From Oscillospiraceae bacterium (GTDB lineage: Bacteria > Bacillota > Clostridia > Oscillospirales > Ruminococcaceae), in the NCBI GenBank assembly GCA_025757985.1, contig CP107210.1:2852001-2916000 (forward strand): a stretch of 64,000 nt of DNA, read 5' to 3'. The notes under the pieces were generated by a model. It saw only the letters and a program-made list of their open reading frames with translations, was not told where the DNA came from and ran no database searches. Below are positions 44,261 through 52,777 of this stretch, piece by piece. The translations under genes were made by a program, and so were the position numbers. Each line of letters starts with the position of its first letter. Position 1 is the stretch's first letter.

Positions 44261-44371
44261 CTACCCAGCGACAAGCTGCTGAAGGGGGCGCAGCTCATTT
44301 GCAACGAACCGTTCCTCCGGATATTTGCCCGGCTGAACATACAGAATACGGGTTTTGTTTTCGTTAGACAT
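44261..44371 (-). pseudogene. 5' stub of a DUF3846-like gene
   Basis: On the minus strand AAGGAGTTATTACA precedes ATG at 44371 and 36 codons follow: MSNENKTRILYVQPGKYPEE, then RFVANELRPLQQLVAG and a stop. This matches the beginning of DUF3846 proteins (RVLYV.PGK.P....I...L..LQ..VGG) common on integrative elements; the remaining two thirds are missing. It meets the plus-strand stub head-to-head at about 44261, which marks a deletion or inversion joint. Confidence 0.6.
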
Positions 44372-44394
44372 TGTAATAACTCCTTTTTTGACAA

Positions 44395-44426
44395 TAAAAA
44401 TACCGCTGTATCGGGTGATACAGCGG
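44395..44426 (-). terminator. hairpin with T run on the minus strand
   Basis: CCGCTGTATC and GATACAGCGG pair around a GGGT loop at 44403-44426; on the minus strand ATTTTTATT follows. There is no intact minus-strand gene upstream of it now, so it is probably left from a lost gene. Positions 44,430-44,600 hold nothing recognisable. Confidence 0.6.
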
Positions 44427-44609
44427 GGGTAACAAAGAATTTGGGGAATTGTGCCGCAATCTCATATGAGAATGATATTTCAAAATGCTCATTTTTGCAA
44501 AGTTGTATTTACAGATAATGCGCTGACAATAAGACTGCCTTTTTGTATAAAACGGCACTGCTTATATTGGCAGTATTTCACAAACTTGACCTATGTGTGT
44601 GAAAATGCA

Positions 44610-44649
44610 TTGACAACAGAAGAGGATGATGTTATTATGTTGTCATAAC
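44610..44649 (+). promoter_or_regulatory. gntR promoter with overlapping operator
   Basis: TTGACA at 44610-44615, 17 bases, TATTAT at 44633-44638. The -10 lies inside GTTATTATGTTGTCATAAC (44631-44649), an imperfect palindrome whose reverse complement matches 17 of 19 bases of a site at 45463-45481 ahead of the ABC transporter genes. This is the pattern of an autoregulated repressor. Confidence 0.72.
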
Positions 44650-44700
44650 AAGTAGATGAGGGAAAACTGAATAAGCTAAGAGGGAAGGGTACAAACAATT

Positions 44701-45411
44701 ATGAAAGCTGCACCAAGATATTCTCAGATCATTAGCTATTATCGGTCACTCATTGAGTCAGGAAAGTTGGCAGAGGGCGACAAAATGCCCACAGAGGAAA
44801 CCATAGGCGAGACTTTCGGCGTAAGCCGTATTACGGTAAGACAAGCGTTAGATGGCTTGGCGCAGAGTGGTTACATCTACAAAATACAAGGGAAGGGAAG
44901 CTTTGTAGCGGCAAAAAAAGCCGGAATGCAATTGAACCACTTGATTGGTTTCAGCGATGAAATGCGCAGCATTGGTATGGAACCTTCCACTTCACTGATT
45001 TCACAGAGTTTGGAATTTCCGAGTGAACCGGTCGCCAACGCATTGGAATTGGATGGCACCCAAAAGGTATACATCATTTCTCGCTTGCGCTGTGCGGATG
45101 CAGTGCCTATGGCGGTTGAAACGGTTTGCCTGCCGTTCGCCAGATTCGCAGGGATCGAAACATATGATATGAGCAAGTCGCTTTATACGCTTTTTAGACA
45201 GCGTTACGGCTGTGAGCCTGCAAAGGCAATCCAGAGCATTCAATCCGGTTTGGCAAAGGCAAAGGAAGCAAAGCAGCTCCAGATCAAAGCCGGCGCGCCT
45301 GTGCTGAGAATTACGCGAACTGCGTATGACGGTGCGGGAGTTCCGTTTGAATATACGGAATCCGTATATCGCGGAGATAATTATGTTTTTAATGTCACGT
45401 TGGAAAAATAA
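44701..45411 (+). CDS. GntR/HutC-family transcriptional regulator
   Basis: The 236-residue protein has an N-terminal winged helix (ETIGETFGVSRITVRQALDG, GYIYKIQGKGSFVA) and a UTRA effector domain (about 90-235; QKVYIISRLRCADAVPMAVE, ITRTAYDGAGVPFEYTESVYRGD). HutC-type GntR proteins sense sugars or sugar phosphates and repress adjacent transport genes. The next genes encode an ABC sugar permease. The shared operator-like site in front of both supports control of the operon plus itself. Confidence 0.9.
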   Translation: MKAAPRYSQIISYYRSLIESGKLAEGDKMPTEETIGETFGVSRITVRQALDGLAQSGYIYKIQGKGSFVAAKKAGMQLNHLIGFSDEMRSIGMEPSTSLISQSLEFPSEPVANALELDGTQKVYIISRLRCADAVPMAVETVCLPFARFAGIETYDMSKSLYTLFRQRYGCEPAKAIQSIQSGLAKAKEAKQLQIKAGAPVLRITRTAYDGAGVPFEYTESVYRGDNYVFNVTLEK

Positions 45412-45414
45412 ACC

Positions 45415-45450
45415 AATTTATTGCGTCCGTTCCACAGGACGCAATAAAAA
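45415..45450. terminator. hairpin after gntR
   Basis: TTTATTGCGTCC and GGACGCAATAAA form a perfect 12-base stem followed by AAAATC; on the minus strand it is followed by T-rich sequence. Confidence 0.65.
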
Positions 45451-45462
45451 ATCGATACAGTC

Positions 45463-45481
45463 GTTATAACAACATAACAAC
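45463..45481. promoter_or_regulatory. candidate GntR operator upstream of the ABC permease
   Basis: GTTATAACAACATAACAAC matches 17 of 19 positions of the reverse complement of 44631-44649. It overlaps a -10-like TTATAA. Confidence 0.65.
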
Positions 45482-45522
45482 ATGTATTTGTTGACAGGAT
45501 TTGAAAGGAGCACAGGACACAG

Positions 45523-46440
45523 ATGAATCCGACAGTAAAGGAACCGAAAAAACGGTTTATGACGCTGAAACGACGCGAAGCCTGTTTGGGATGGCTGTTT
45601 GTTTCACCGGCCCTAATTGGGTTTAGCATTTTCACCTTTGGCTCAATTTTGTATTCCTTCTATCTGTCCATGACAGACTATGATCTGGTCAGCACGCCAA
45701 AATGGGTTGGCTTTGACAATTATATCCGAGCCTTCACGAAGGACCAGTATTTTTATAAGTACTTTGGCAATACGCTTTACTTTGTCGTCACGCTGGTTCC
45801 CATCGTTCTGGCGCTTTCCCTCTTACTGGCTATACTGATCAACAAAAAGACCAGTTGGGTGAACAATATTTACCGCGTGGCGCTGTTCCTGCCCAGCATC
45901 ACCTCAACGGTTGCGGTCAGTATGGTTTGGCTGTGGATCTTCAACCCGGATATGGGTTTGATCAACAACTTCCTGATGGCGATCGGACTGAATGACGTAC
46001 CCATGTGGCTGGGTGATACAGCGTGGAGCAAGCCGGCACTTGTCATCATGCGTGTATGGCAGATGGGCGGCTACTATATGATTATGTTCCTTGCCGGTCT
46101 TCAGACGATACCCGAAACCCTGTACGAAGCAGCGGAGCTGGACGGCGCCAGCGGAATCCAGAAGTTTTTCCGCATCACATTGCCGCTTTTGTCGAACACA
46201 ACGTTTGTTGTCATGATTCTTCTGGTAATCGAAGCGTTCAATATGTTCGAATCCATCTTTATTATGACAGCCGGCGGTCCTTTGGGTTCGACCAGTACCA
46301 TGATGTATTACATCTACGAACAAGCCTTCAGTAGCTACAACATGGGCTATGCATCCGCTCTGGCATGGATATTCTTTGCACTGATTATGGTTGTGTCGTT
46401 GATCCAGTATAAATTCCGCAACGAACAGGGAGGAGAATAA
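45523..46440 (+). CDS. carbohydrate ABC transporter permease (MalF/UgpA type)
   Basis: The 305-residue protein has six membrane helices beginning with LGWLFVSPALIGFSIFTFGSI and the cytoplasmic EAA loop AAELDGASGIQKFFRITLPLL (EAA---G---------I-LP), which contacts the ATPase. It is one half of a sugar-importer permease pair. GAAAGGAGCAC precedes the ATG. The partner permease starts at 46442 but is cut after 33 codons, and no solute-binding protein remains, so the transporter is very likely non-functional. Confidence 0.92.
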   Translation: MNPTVKEPKKRFMTLKRREACLGWLFVSPALIGFSIFTFGSILYSFYLSMTDYDLVSTPKWVGFDNYIRAFTKDQYFYKYFGNTLYFVVTLVPIVLALSLLLAILINKKTSWVNNIYRVALFLPSITSTVAVSMVWLWIFNPDMGLINNFLMAIGLNDVPMWLGDTAWSKPALVIMRVWQMGGYYMIMFLAGLQTIPETLYEAAELDGASGIQKFFRITLPLLSNTTFVVMILLVIEAFNMFESIFIMTAGGPLGSTSTMMYYIYEQAFSSYNMGYASALAWIFFALIMVVSLIQYKFRNEQGGE

Positions 46441-46441
46441 A

Positions 46442-46681
46442 ATGAAACAGAAATCCCTGGGCGTCAAGGCCCGTAAGCGCATTGGGTCAGTGGTTTATCA
46501 CTGCTTTATGGTGCTTTTGTCGCTGACGATGATTTATCCAGATAATGGAGAAATCCTTTGGCGTATCGACGCGGCCGGTTACCCAGAGAGAGTCTTTTGG
46601 GCGACTCCGGAAGCAACCGATAGCCTTGTTATTGCTACGGGTATAGACGGCAAAGTCTATGCTGTGGAATATACGCATTAG
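46442..46681 (+). pseudogene. chimeric ORF: start of a MalG-type permease fused to the tail of another protein
   Basis: Codons 1-33 (MKQKSLGVKARKRIGSVVYH and the first helix CFMVLLSLTMIYP) are the start of the second sugar permease. At about 46540 the frame passes into DNGEILWRIDAAGYPERVFW and ATDSLVIATGIDGKVYAVEY, the pattern of a beta-propeller blade (PQQ/WD-like) C-terminus. A single deletion that removed most of the permease, any solute-binding protein and the start of the propeller gene explains this. Stop at 46681. Sequence up to 46793 has no other gene. Confidence 0.75.
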
Positions 46682-46793
46682 TTGCAGGGTCTATCGATTC
46701 TGATTGGTGATAACGGCAACATTATATCCCAGCAGCTTAATAAAACAGAGATATTTGCAAACCTGCAATTAGCAAAGGAAGAGAGTACAGCTC

Positions 46794-48026
46794 ATGAATC
46801 AATTACTTCATCAACATACGGAATCTATCGTTTCTGCGGCAATTCACGCGGTTTTGCCGGATGTCGCCGTAGTGCGTGCACTGCAAGGGTATCGCTTTGG
46901 AACCGGAAAAATCGTTCTGGTGGCAGCAGGAAAAGCGGCATGGCAGATGGCAAACGCGGCATCTGACTGCCTGGGGGATCGTATTGCGGATGGCGTGGTT
47001 GTTACAAAGTATGGGCATATAAAAGGACCGATTGCCCATATCCGCTGCTTTGAGGGCGGACACCCTGTCCCGGATGACGGCTCTTGCCGGGGTACGCAGG
47101 CAGCGCTTGACCTTGTTCATGGGTTAACGCCGCAGGATACGGTGGTGTTTCTTCTGTCCGGCGGGGGAAGCGCCCTGCTGGAAAAGCCTTTGATCCCTTT
47201 GGATGAATTGCAGGATATCACACAGCAGCTGCTGGGATGCGGTGCCGATATCGTGGAGATCAACACCATTCGCAAGCGGTTGTCTGCCGTAAAAGGTGGG
47301 CGTTTTGCTATGGCGTGCGCCCCGGCACAGGTGCTGTGCGTCGTCCTGAGCGATGTCTTGGGTGACCCGCTGGATATGATTGCAAGCGGACCAGCTTGTG
47401 CCGATTCGTCTACCTGCAAGGATGCGGAGAATGTCGTTAAAAAGTACGGCTTACATCTGTCCGCCGATGCACTGGCTTGCCTTCGCAAAGAGACACCCAA
47501 ACAAATAGATAACGTAACAACGCGCATTACAGGAAGCGTACGGGAGCTTTGCGCGGCAGCTGCCGATGCTGCACAGGCACTTGGCTATGCGCCGATCCTT
47601 TTGACCGATCAGCTGGCTTGTCAGGCGCGGGAGGCGGGGCTGTTCCTTGCGGAAATTGCCCAAACACATCAGCACCCCGACAAACCCATGGCGTTTATAG
47701 CCGGAGGCGAAACGGTGGTCAAAATCATCGGCAACGGCAAGGGCGGGCGCAATCAGGAATTGGCGCTGGCGGCGTCACCCGGCATTTCGGGCTGCAATGC
47801 GGCGGTTTTTAGTGTTGGGTCAGACGGTACCGATGGACCGACAGATGCGGCGGGCGGCTATGTGGACGGTGACACGCTGACAACCTTGCGGGCGGCGCAA
47901 ATCGACCCGGTGGATTTTCTCAACCAAAATGATTCCTACACGGCGCTGAAGGCGGCGAAAGGATTGCTTTTTACCGGTCCGACAGGAACCAATGTAAATG
48001 ATGTTGCTGTTGTGCTGATTCGGTAA
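46794..48026 (+). CDS. glycerate 2-kinase (MOFRL/DUF4147 family)
   Basis: The 410-residue protein is of the GckA/TtuD class that phosphorylates D-glycerate at C2. It shows GKIVLVAAGKAAWQMANAA, FEGGHPVPDDGS, VFLLSGGGSALLEKP, EINTIRKRLSAVKGGRFA, and the C-terminal MOFRL motif GNGKGGRNQELALAAS with SDGTDGPTDAAGGYVDG. Downstream of a sugar-acid-type ABC operon it suggests the lost transporter carried a substrate degraded to glycerate. That is inference. The start is ATG at 46794. Confidence 0.9.
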   Translation: MNQLLHQHTESIVSAAIHAVLPDVAVVRALQGYRFGTGKIVLVAAGKAAWQMANAASDCLGDRIADGVVVTKYGHIKGPIAHIRCFEGGHPVPDDGSCRGTQAALDLVHGLTPQDTVVFLLSGGGSALLEKPLIPLDELQDITQQLLGCGADIVEINTIRKRLSAVKGGRFAMACAPAQVLCVVLSDVLGDPLDMIASGPACADSSTCKDAENVVKKYGLHLSADALACLRKETPKQIDNVTTRITGSVRELCAAAADAAQALGYAPILLTDQLACQAREAGLFLAEIAQTHQHPDKPMAFIAGGETVVKIIGNGKGGRNQELALAASPGISGCNAAVFSVGSDGTDGPTDAAGGYVDGDTLTTLRAAQIDPVDFLNQNDSYTALKAAKGLLFTGPTGTNVNDVAVVLIR

Positions 48027-48102
48027 GTCTTTATACGGCATATTACATAAGACATATGAATCCTTTTCTGCCTGCCCCAATAACACAAGTTTCTCTCAAC
48101 GC

Positions 48103-48144
48103 AACGAGAAGAGCGCTGTTACCATACAGTGCTCTTCTCGTTTT
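48103..48144 (+). terminator. terminator after glycerate kinase
   Basis: AACGAGAAGAGCGCTGT pairs with ACAGTGCTCTTCTCGTT (one mismatch), loop TACC/TACCAT, then TTTT. Confidence 0.9.
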
Positions 48145-48222
48145 ACTAAAAGCGTTGGCAATGATATTCAATCAGAACGACCCGAAAAGGACATCAGATT
48201 ACCAAAAAAGGAAATATGGATT

Positions 48223-48867
48223 ATGAATTTGTTTTTATGCTCACGTTTTTGCATCGTGGGGACTCTTATTAAAGAAAATTTGCAAAATAAGAGAATTGCA
48301 TTTATCCCGACAGCCGCAGCCAAAGAAGGGGCTTCGCGGTATGTGCTGGCGGGTCGGGAGTTGCTCAGTGAAATGGGAGCAATCGTTACAGAAATTGATA
48401 TTTCTAAGGAAAACAGGAATACAATCAAGGCAACCTTTGCGCAGGCAGATTGCATTTACTTTTCAGGAGGCAATTCGTTCTTCCTTATGGATGCGCTGCG
48501 AAAATCTGGAACAGACAAATTGCTGAAAAAAGAACTGCAGCGCGGCAAACTTATGGTGGGCGAGTCGGCAGGGGCTATTGTTTGCGCGCCGACGATTACT
48601 TATATTGAGCCAATGGATAAAAAACCGCCGGAGTATTCACAGCAAGACGATGCCGGGCTTGAGCTGGTAAAATACTATATTTTGCCGCACTTTCTTGATG
48701 AGGTTTATAGAAAAGCATCGGAGGAAATACTGGAAAAGTTCTCGGAATTGGATGTCCGTCCCATAAGCAATGATCAAGCAATACTCGTGAAGGATAATAC
48801 ATCAAAGATAATCTGTAACTCAGATAACGCAAAAGCAGTGCGAGATTTCAGAAACGAACAAGGATAA
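48223..48867 (+). CDS. peptidase E / type 1 glutamine amidotransferase-like (S51) protein
   Basis: The 214-residue protein has the S51 fold: IAFIPTAAAKEGASRYVLAG, a central DCIYFSGGNSFFLMDALRK, and the nucleophile elbow MVGESAGAIVCAP with the catalytic Ser of GESAGA. Salmonella PepE cleaves Asp-Xaa dipeptides. The ATG at 48223 lacks an obvious ribosome-binding site (CCAAAAAAGGAAATATGG holds a weak AAGGAAA 9 bases upstream of another ATG). The N-terminal residues NLFLCSRFCIVG deviate from the family, so the start could be later. Confidence 0.8.
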   Translation: MNLFLCSRFCIVGTLIKENLQNKRIAFIPTAAAKEGASRYVLAGRELLSEMGAIVTEIDISKENRNTIKATFAQADCIYFSGGNSFFLMDALRKSGTDKLLKKELQRGKLMVGESAGAIVCAPTITYIEPMDKKPPEYSQQDDAGLELVKYYILPHFLDEVYRKASEEILEKFSELDVRPISNDQAILVKDNTSKIICNSDNAKAVRDFRNEQG

Positions 48868-48935
48868 CATCTTATTGTATGAAATTGGCCTGCGAATGCC
48901 TGACCGAGTGATTTTTAAGAAAGGAATGCGAGACA

Positions 48936-50405
48936 GTGACCACGCCCCTGATTGAAAAATTGAATATTACATCCTCGGTTTCGATAGTGATTATATCGAT
49001 TTCTTTAATGTTATTTGGCGGGTTTGCCATGACAAGAATTACCAAACGCCTGAGACTCCCCAATGTCACGGCCTACATTGTTGCCGGCATTTTGATGGGT
49101 CCGTACTGCTTAAACCTGATCCCGGTAGGTCTTATCGAGAGGATGGATTTCATTGCAGACATCGCCTTGGCGTTCATTGCATTCAGCACGGGCGAGTTCT
49201 TCCGTTTTTCTACACTGAAAAAAAGCGGCGTTAAGGTGCTGCTTATTACGTTCCTTGAGGCGTGCTTGGCATCCATTGCGGTGTTTATCGCTACTCATTA
49301 TGTGCTTGGTCTTGATATGGTATTTTCCGTCGTTCTTGCCGCGCTGGCATCAGCCACAGCACCTGCGTCTACCATGATGACGATTCGCCAGACGCACGCA
49401 AAGGGCGATTTTGTAGACACCCTTCTGCAGGTGGTCGCACTGGACGATGTGGTGGGGCTTGTCGCGTACAGCATCGCCATTTCCATCGCCTTGGCCTCCA
49501 TGACCGGCAATTTTCAGGCGCAAAATGTGCTGCGTCCGATAATAATGAACCTGTTCGCGTTTGCGCTGGGCGGCGTATTTGGTTTGATTTTGAAGTTTCT
49601 TCTTCACAAGCGATCAACCGACAATCGCCTAATCGTATCTATTGCGCTGCTCTTTGCATTCTGCGGAATTTGTGCGCTGATGGGCGTTTCGTCGCTACTG
49701 GGCTGTATGTCCATGTCGATGATTTACATCAATACCTCCGACGACGAAAGGCTTTTTAAGCAGCTGAATTACTTCAGCCCTCCGCTGCTCTTGCTGTTCT
49801 TTGTGCGGTCTGGTCTCAACTTTGATTTGGGTGCTATTTTCAGCTCCTCCGATCATATCGGTTCGGCCTCTTTGCTGGCTGTCGGTGTGGTCTACTTTGT
49901 CACAAGAATACTCGGCAAATACAGCGGCGCCTTCTTGGGTTGCCTGCTTGCCGGAAAGAACAAAAAAGTTCGCAACAACCTTGGGCTGGCTTTAATTCCA
50001 CAGGCGGGCGTTGCCATTGGACTGGCCGCGATGGGAGCCCGCACCTTGGGCGGTGCAATGGGCGACGCGCTGGAAACAATTATCCTTGCCTCCAGCGTCT
50101 TGTACGAACTAATCGGACCTGCTTGCGCAAAATTGTCGCTGTACCTGTCGGGGTCGTATTCCAACAGGTTGGATGACATCGTGACTGAAACGGTCAAATG
50201 CGACGAGCATGAACCAGAAAACGAGGTCGAACGCCTGATTCGCCAGATACAGGCAATTCAAAAAGAATTGCCTGCGCACAACGATCCTTTTTTAGAGGAT
50301 GAACAGGCATATGACGAGGCCGCTTACGAACATTACGCCTTGACAGGCTACCCCCAAGTATCGTATCAAAACACAAGGAGGAAAGCAGACATATGGACAC
50401 TTTGA
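48936..50405 (+). CDS. CPA2-type cation:proton antiporter (KefB/NapA family)
   Basis: A 489-residue membrane protein with about 12 helices. Its family segments are SLMLFGGFAMTRITKRLRLP, NVTAYIVAGILMGPYCL, ADIALAFIAFSTGEFFRFS, ASATAPASTMMTIRQTHAKG, VVALDDVVGLVAYSIAISIA and GVAIGLAAMGARTLGG. The TxAP and LDD motifs mark the ion site. The final 70 residues are hydrophilic. Start is GTG at 48936 with AAGAAAGGA upstream. It overlaps the next gene by 13 bases, a sign of coupled translation with the MgtC-like gene. Confidence 0.9.
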   Translation: MTTPLIEKLNITSSVSIVIISISLMLFGGFAMTRITKRLRLPNVTAYIVAGILMGPYCLNLIPVGLIERMDFIADIALAFIAFSTGEFFRFSTLKKSGVKVLLITFLEACLASIAVFIATHYVLGLDMVFSVVLAALASATAPASTMMTIRQTHAKGDFVDTLLQVVALDDVVGLVAYSIAISIALASMTGNFQAQNVLRPIIMNLFAFALGGVFGLILKFLLHKRSTDNRLIVSIALLFAFCGICALMGVSSLLGCMSMSMIYINTSDDERLFKQLNYFSPPLLLLFFVRSGLNFDLGAIFSSSDHIGSASLLAVGVVYFVTRILGKYSGAFLGCLLAGKNKKVRNNLGLALIPQAGVAIGLAAMGARTLGGAMGDALETIILASSVLYELIGPACAKLSLYLSGSYSNRLDDIVTETVKCDEHEPENEVERLIRQIQAIQKELPAHNDPFLEDEQAYDEAAYEHYALTGYPQVSYQNTRRKADIWTL

Positions 50406-51133
50406 TGTCACTTCAAATGTCAGACCCCATTGCGCAGCACCTTGGCAGTTGGTCACAGGAAATTAACGTGCTTTCCATCTGCCTGAGAATCGCCCTTGCC
50501 GTTTTCCTGACCTCCGTTATAGGCTGTGAACGATCCAGCAAGCGACATTCTGCTGGACTTAGAACCTTTGTGCTGATTTCGTTTTCATCTACCATCTGCA
50601 TGATACTTGACATATACCTGATGCAGACTCAGGCAATCGACATACCGATTTTGTCTGCGGCCACCATGATTTCAGCGGCTTCCATCAGCGGAAAATCAAT
50701 TCTTTTTAGCTCACGCGGTCAAATCAAAGGGCTTACTACCTCTGCGGCGCTGTGGTCTTGCGCCGCCTTGGGCTTTACAATAGGTGCAGGGCTTTACACG
50801 GTAACACTGATTGTGTTTGCATTCCTTCTGTGTATCCTGTCGGCGTTTCCCACCATTGAGGTGTATCTGAAGAACCGTTCCAACCACTTTGAAATCCATT
50901 TAGAGCTTAAAAACATCGAGTATCTGCGCGACTTTGTTACAGTCAGCCGCCGCTTAGGGCTGCGAATTGATGATATTGAATCGAACCCCGCCTATGTGGG
51001 CTCCGGACTAAGCGTATATACGATTACCGTTACAATTTGCAGCAGCGAACTGAAGAAGTATAAGACGCACCATGAGATTATAGAAGCACTGAAATCGCTG
51101 GATTACATTTATCATCTGGAAGAACTGCGATAG
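50393..51133 (+). CDS. MgtC/SapB-family membrane protein
   Basis: The 246-residue protein has four or five helices with the MgtC signature VIGCERSSKRHSAGLRTFVL, then a C-terminal ACT-like cytoplasmic domain (about 160-246; FEIHLELKNIEYLRDFVTVS). MgtC proteins modulate membrane ATPases and magnesium or virulence responses. The gene starts inside the antiporter gene, so antiporter and MgtC-like protein are probably made together. An AAGGAGG lies in front of the ATG (CACAAGGAGGAAAGCAGACAT). Confidence 0.88.
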   Translation: MDTLMSLQMSDPIAQHLGSWSQEINVLSICLRIALAVFLTSVIGCERSSKRHSAGLRTFVLISFSSTICMILDIYLMQTQAIDIPILSAATMISAASISGKSILFSSRGQIKGLTTSAALWSCAALGFTIGAGLYTVTLIVFAFLLCILSAFPTIEVYLKNRSNHFEIHLELKNIEYLRDFVTVSRRLGLRIDDIESNPAYVGSGLSVYTITVTICSSELKKYKTHHEIIEALKSLDYIYHLEELR

Positions 51134-51161
51134 CAGGTTGATGGCTGGCAGGATGATTTTC

Positions 51162-51422
51162 TTAATGTGTTTTTTCGTTGATCACCTTCGCCGCCACAAA
51201 CCATCGTCCATCTTCAAACCATAACTCGCGCTCTTTGCCTTGAATCATACAGGTATAGCGATCCCCAACACCGCCCACATCGGCGGCACGGCGGCAGATG
51301 TCCTTAATCTTGTCTATTTTGTAGACCTGCCCTTTATCAAAAATAATCTGCAGGGGTCGCAATCGTCCCTCGGTGCTGAAGCGCACATCGACTTCCACAT
51401 AGCGCTTTTCTCGTTGAATCAT
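51162..51422 (-). CDS. small protein co-encoded with the Y-family polymerase
   Basis: The 86-residue protein begins MIQREKRYVEVDVRFSTEGR and contains LQIIFDKGQVYKIDKIKD and YTCMIQGKERELWFEDGRWF, a compact beta-rich pattern. It sits 12 bases after dinB on the same strand, so it is co-transcribed. I know similar short proteins next to Y-family polymerase genes in Firmicutes, but no function. One could propose a polymerase accessory factor. Confidence 0.78.
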   Translation of the reverse strand: MIQREKRYVEVDVRFSTEGRLRPLQIIFDKGQVYKIDKIKDICRRAADVGGVGDRYTCMIQGKERELWFEDGRWFVAAKVINEKTH

Positions 51423-51434
51423 TTACGATGCCTC

Positions 51435-52688
51435 CTATGCCGTATGAAAATACCCGACCGGGTGGATGTTGTGGTCGTCGTAGGCGTTAATGCCGCCCAA
51501 AACGGGATCCGTGTACACTACCGCCCGCTGTACACTGCGGTAACCGTATCGCTGGCGCAGGGTGTCCACGGCTTTGTCGATGTGCTCCAGCTTCTCGCGC
51601 TTTTCCTCGTTGGAAAAAAATCCTAATTGCACTGCGCAGTCTGCGGGGCACAGGTCGGCACCGCGCACACCGATGCCGCGCAGGGGCTTCGGCCACGAAT
51701 AATTGCGCTTGAATAAATCAAAGGCGATGCGGGCAATTTCTATACTTACATTGGTGGGGCTATCCAGCTTTCGGCGGCGCGTAAAGCCGGACAGTTCATT
51801 GTCCCGCACATAAATCTCCACCACATTGCACTTGCTGCCGAGGTCGCGCATACGCATAGCGACGCTTTCGGAGAGCAGCACCAACATCAGCCACACATCT
51901 TCATCTGTGGTCAAATCGCGCGGCGTGGTGGCGCTGTTGCCCACACTCTTAATGGCAGAATGTGCATCCTGCTTGGCGACCGGCGTTTGGTCCAATCCAC
52001 GCGCAAAAGCCGAGAGTGTGTAACCCATCACACCAAACCAGCCCTTGAGGACTTCAGGGTTTGTTTCCGCAAGCTGACCGATGGTGCGAATGCCGTAACT
52101 GCCGAGTTTGCGCTGTGTGGCATTGCCCACATACAAAAGGTCACCCACCGGCAGCGGGTAGACAATTTGCTTATAATTATCAGGCTCGATGACCGTTATG
52201 GCATCAGGCTTTTTATAATCGCTGCCGAGTTTTGCGGTGATTTTATTAAAAGAAACGCCAATCGAAACGGTGATTCCCAACTCCCGTTTAATGCGGTCGC
52301 TGATTTCTTTGGCAATTTTTACAGGGTCCCCAAACAAACCCAGACTGCCCGTAATATCCAGCCACGCCTCGTCCAAGCCAAAACTCTCCACTTGGTCGGT
52401 GTAGTCACGGAAAATCTCGCGCACATAGCTGCTGTATTTCTGGTATTTGCCATAGCTGGCAGGAACCACGATCAGGTCACGGCAATGCTGCTTTGCCTCC
52501 CAAATGGGCATTGCCGTTTTCACGCCCATTCTCTTGGCGGGATAGCTTGCGGTGAGAACGATACCGTGCCGCGCCTCCGGATCGCCGCACACGGCGATGC
52601 TTTTTCCGCGCAGTTCTGGGTGTTCCTGCATTTCAACGCTTGCGTAAAAGCAGTTGCAATCGCAATGCAGTATATGCCGCTGTCCCAT
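51435..52688 (-). CDS. dinB: Y-family DNA polymerase IV (DinB/UmuC-like)
   Basis: The 417-residue translesion polymerase starts ILHCDCNCFYASVEMQEHPE (palm with first metal Asp), has VESFGLDEAWLDITGSLG with the D-E catalytic pair, VSIGVSFNKITAKLGSDYKK, and the little-finger domain. ATG at 52688 follows GGAGGTGGGAACAAT. The promoter lies at 52713-52741. It is divergent from an S24-type repressor, so probably induced by DNA damage. Confidence 0.93.
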   Translation of the reverse strand: MGQRHILHCDCNCFYASVEMQEHPELRGKSIAVCGDPEARHGIVLTASYPAKRMGVKTAMPIWEAKQHCRDLIVVPASYGKYQKYSSYVREIFRDYTDQVESFGLDEAWLDITGSLGLFGDPVKIAKEISDRIKRELGITVSIGVSFNKITAKLGSDYKKPDAITVIEPDNYKQIVYPLPVGDLLYVGNATQRKLGSYGIRTIGQLAETNPEVLKGWFGVMGYTLSAFARGLDQTPVAKQDAHSAIKSVGNSATTPRDLTTDEDVWLMLVLLSESVAMRMRDLGSKCNVVEIYVRDNELSGFTRRRKLDSPTNVSIEIARIAFDLFKRNYSWPKPLRGIGVRGADLCPADCAVQLGFFSNEEKREKLEHIDKAVDTLRQRYGYRSVQRAVVYTDPVLGGINAYDDHNIHPVGYFHTA

Positions 52689-52712
52689 ATTGTTCCCACC
52701 TCCTATACGCCT

Positions 52713-52741
52713 ATTGTAACACCACAATGTTTCTCTTTCAA
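52713..52741 (-). promoter_or_regulatory. dinB promoter
   Basis: On the minus strand TTGAAA (52741-52736), 17 bases, TACAAT (52718-52713), 25 bases ahead of the ATG. Confidence 0.7.
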
Positions 52742-52777
52742 GTGCATTTTACATGACTATAAACGAAAATCCGTGTA

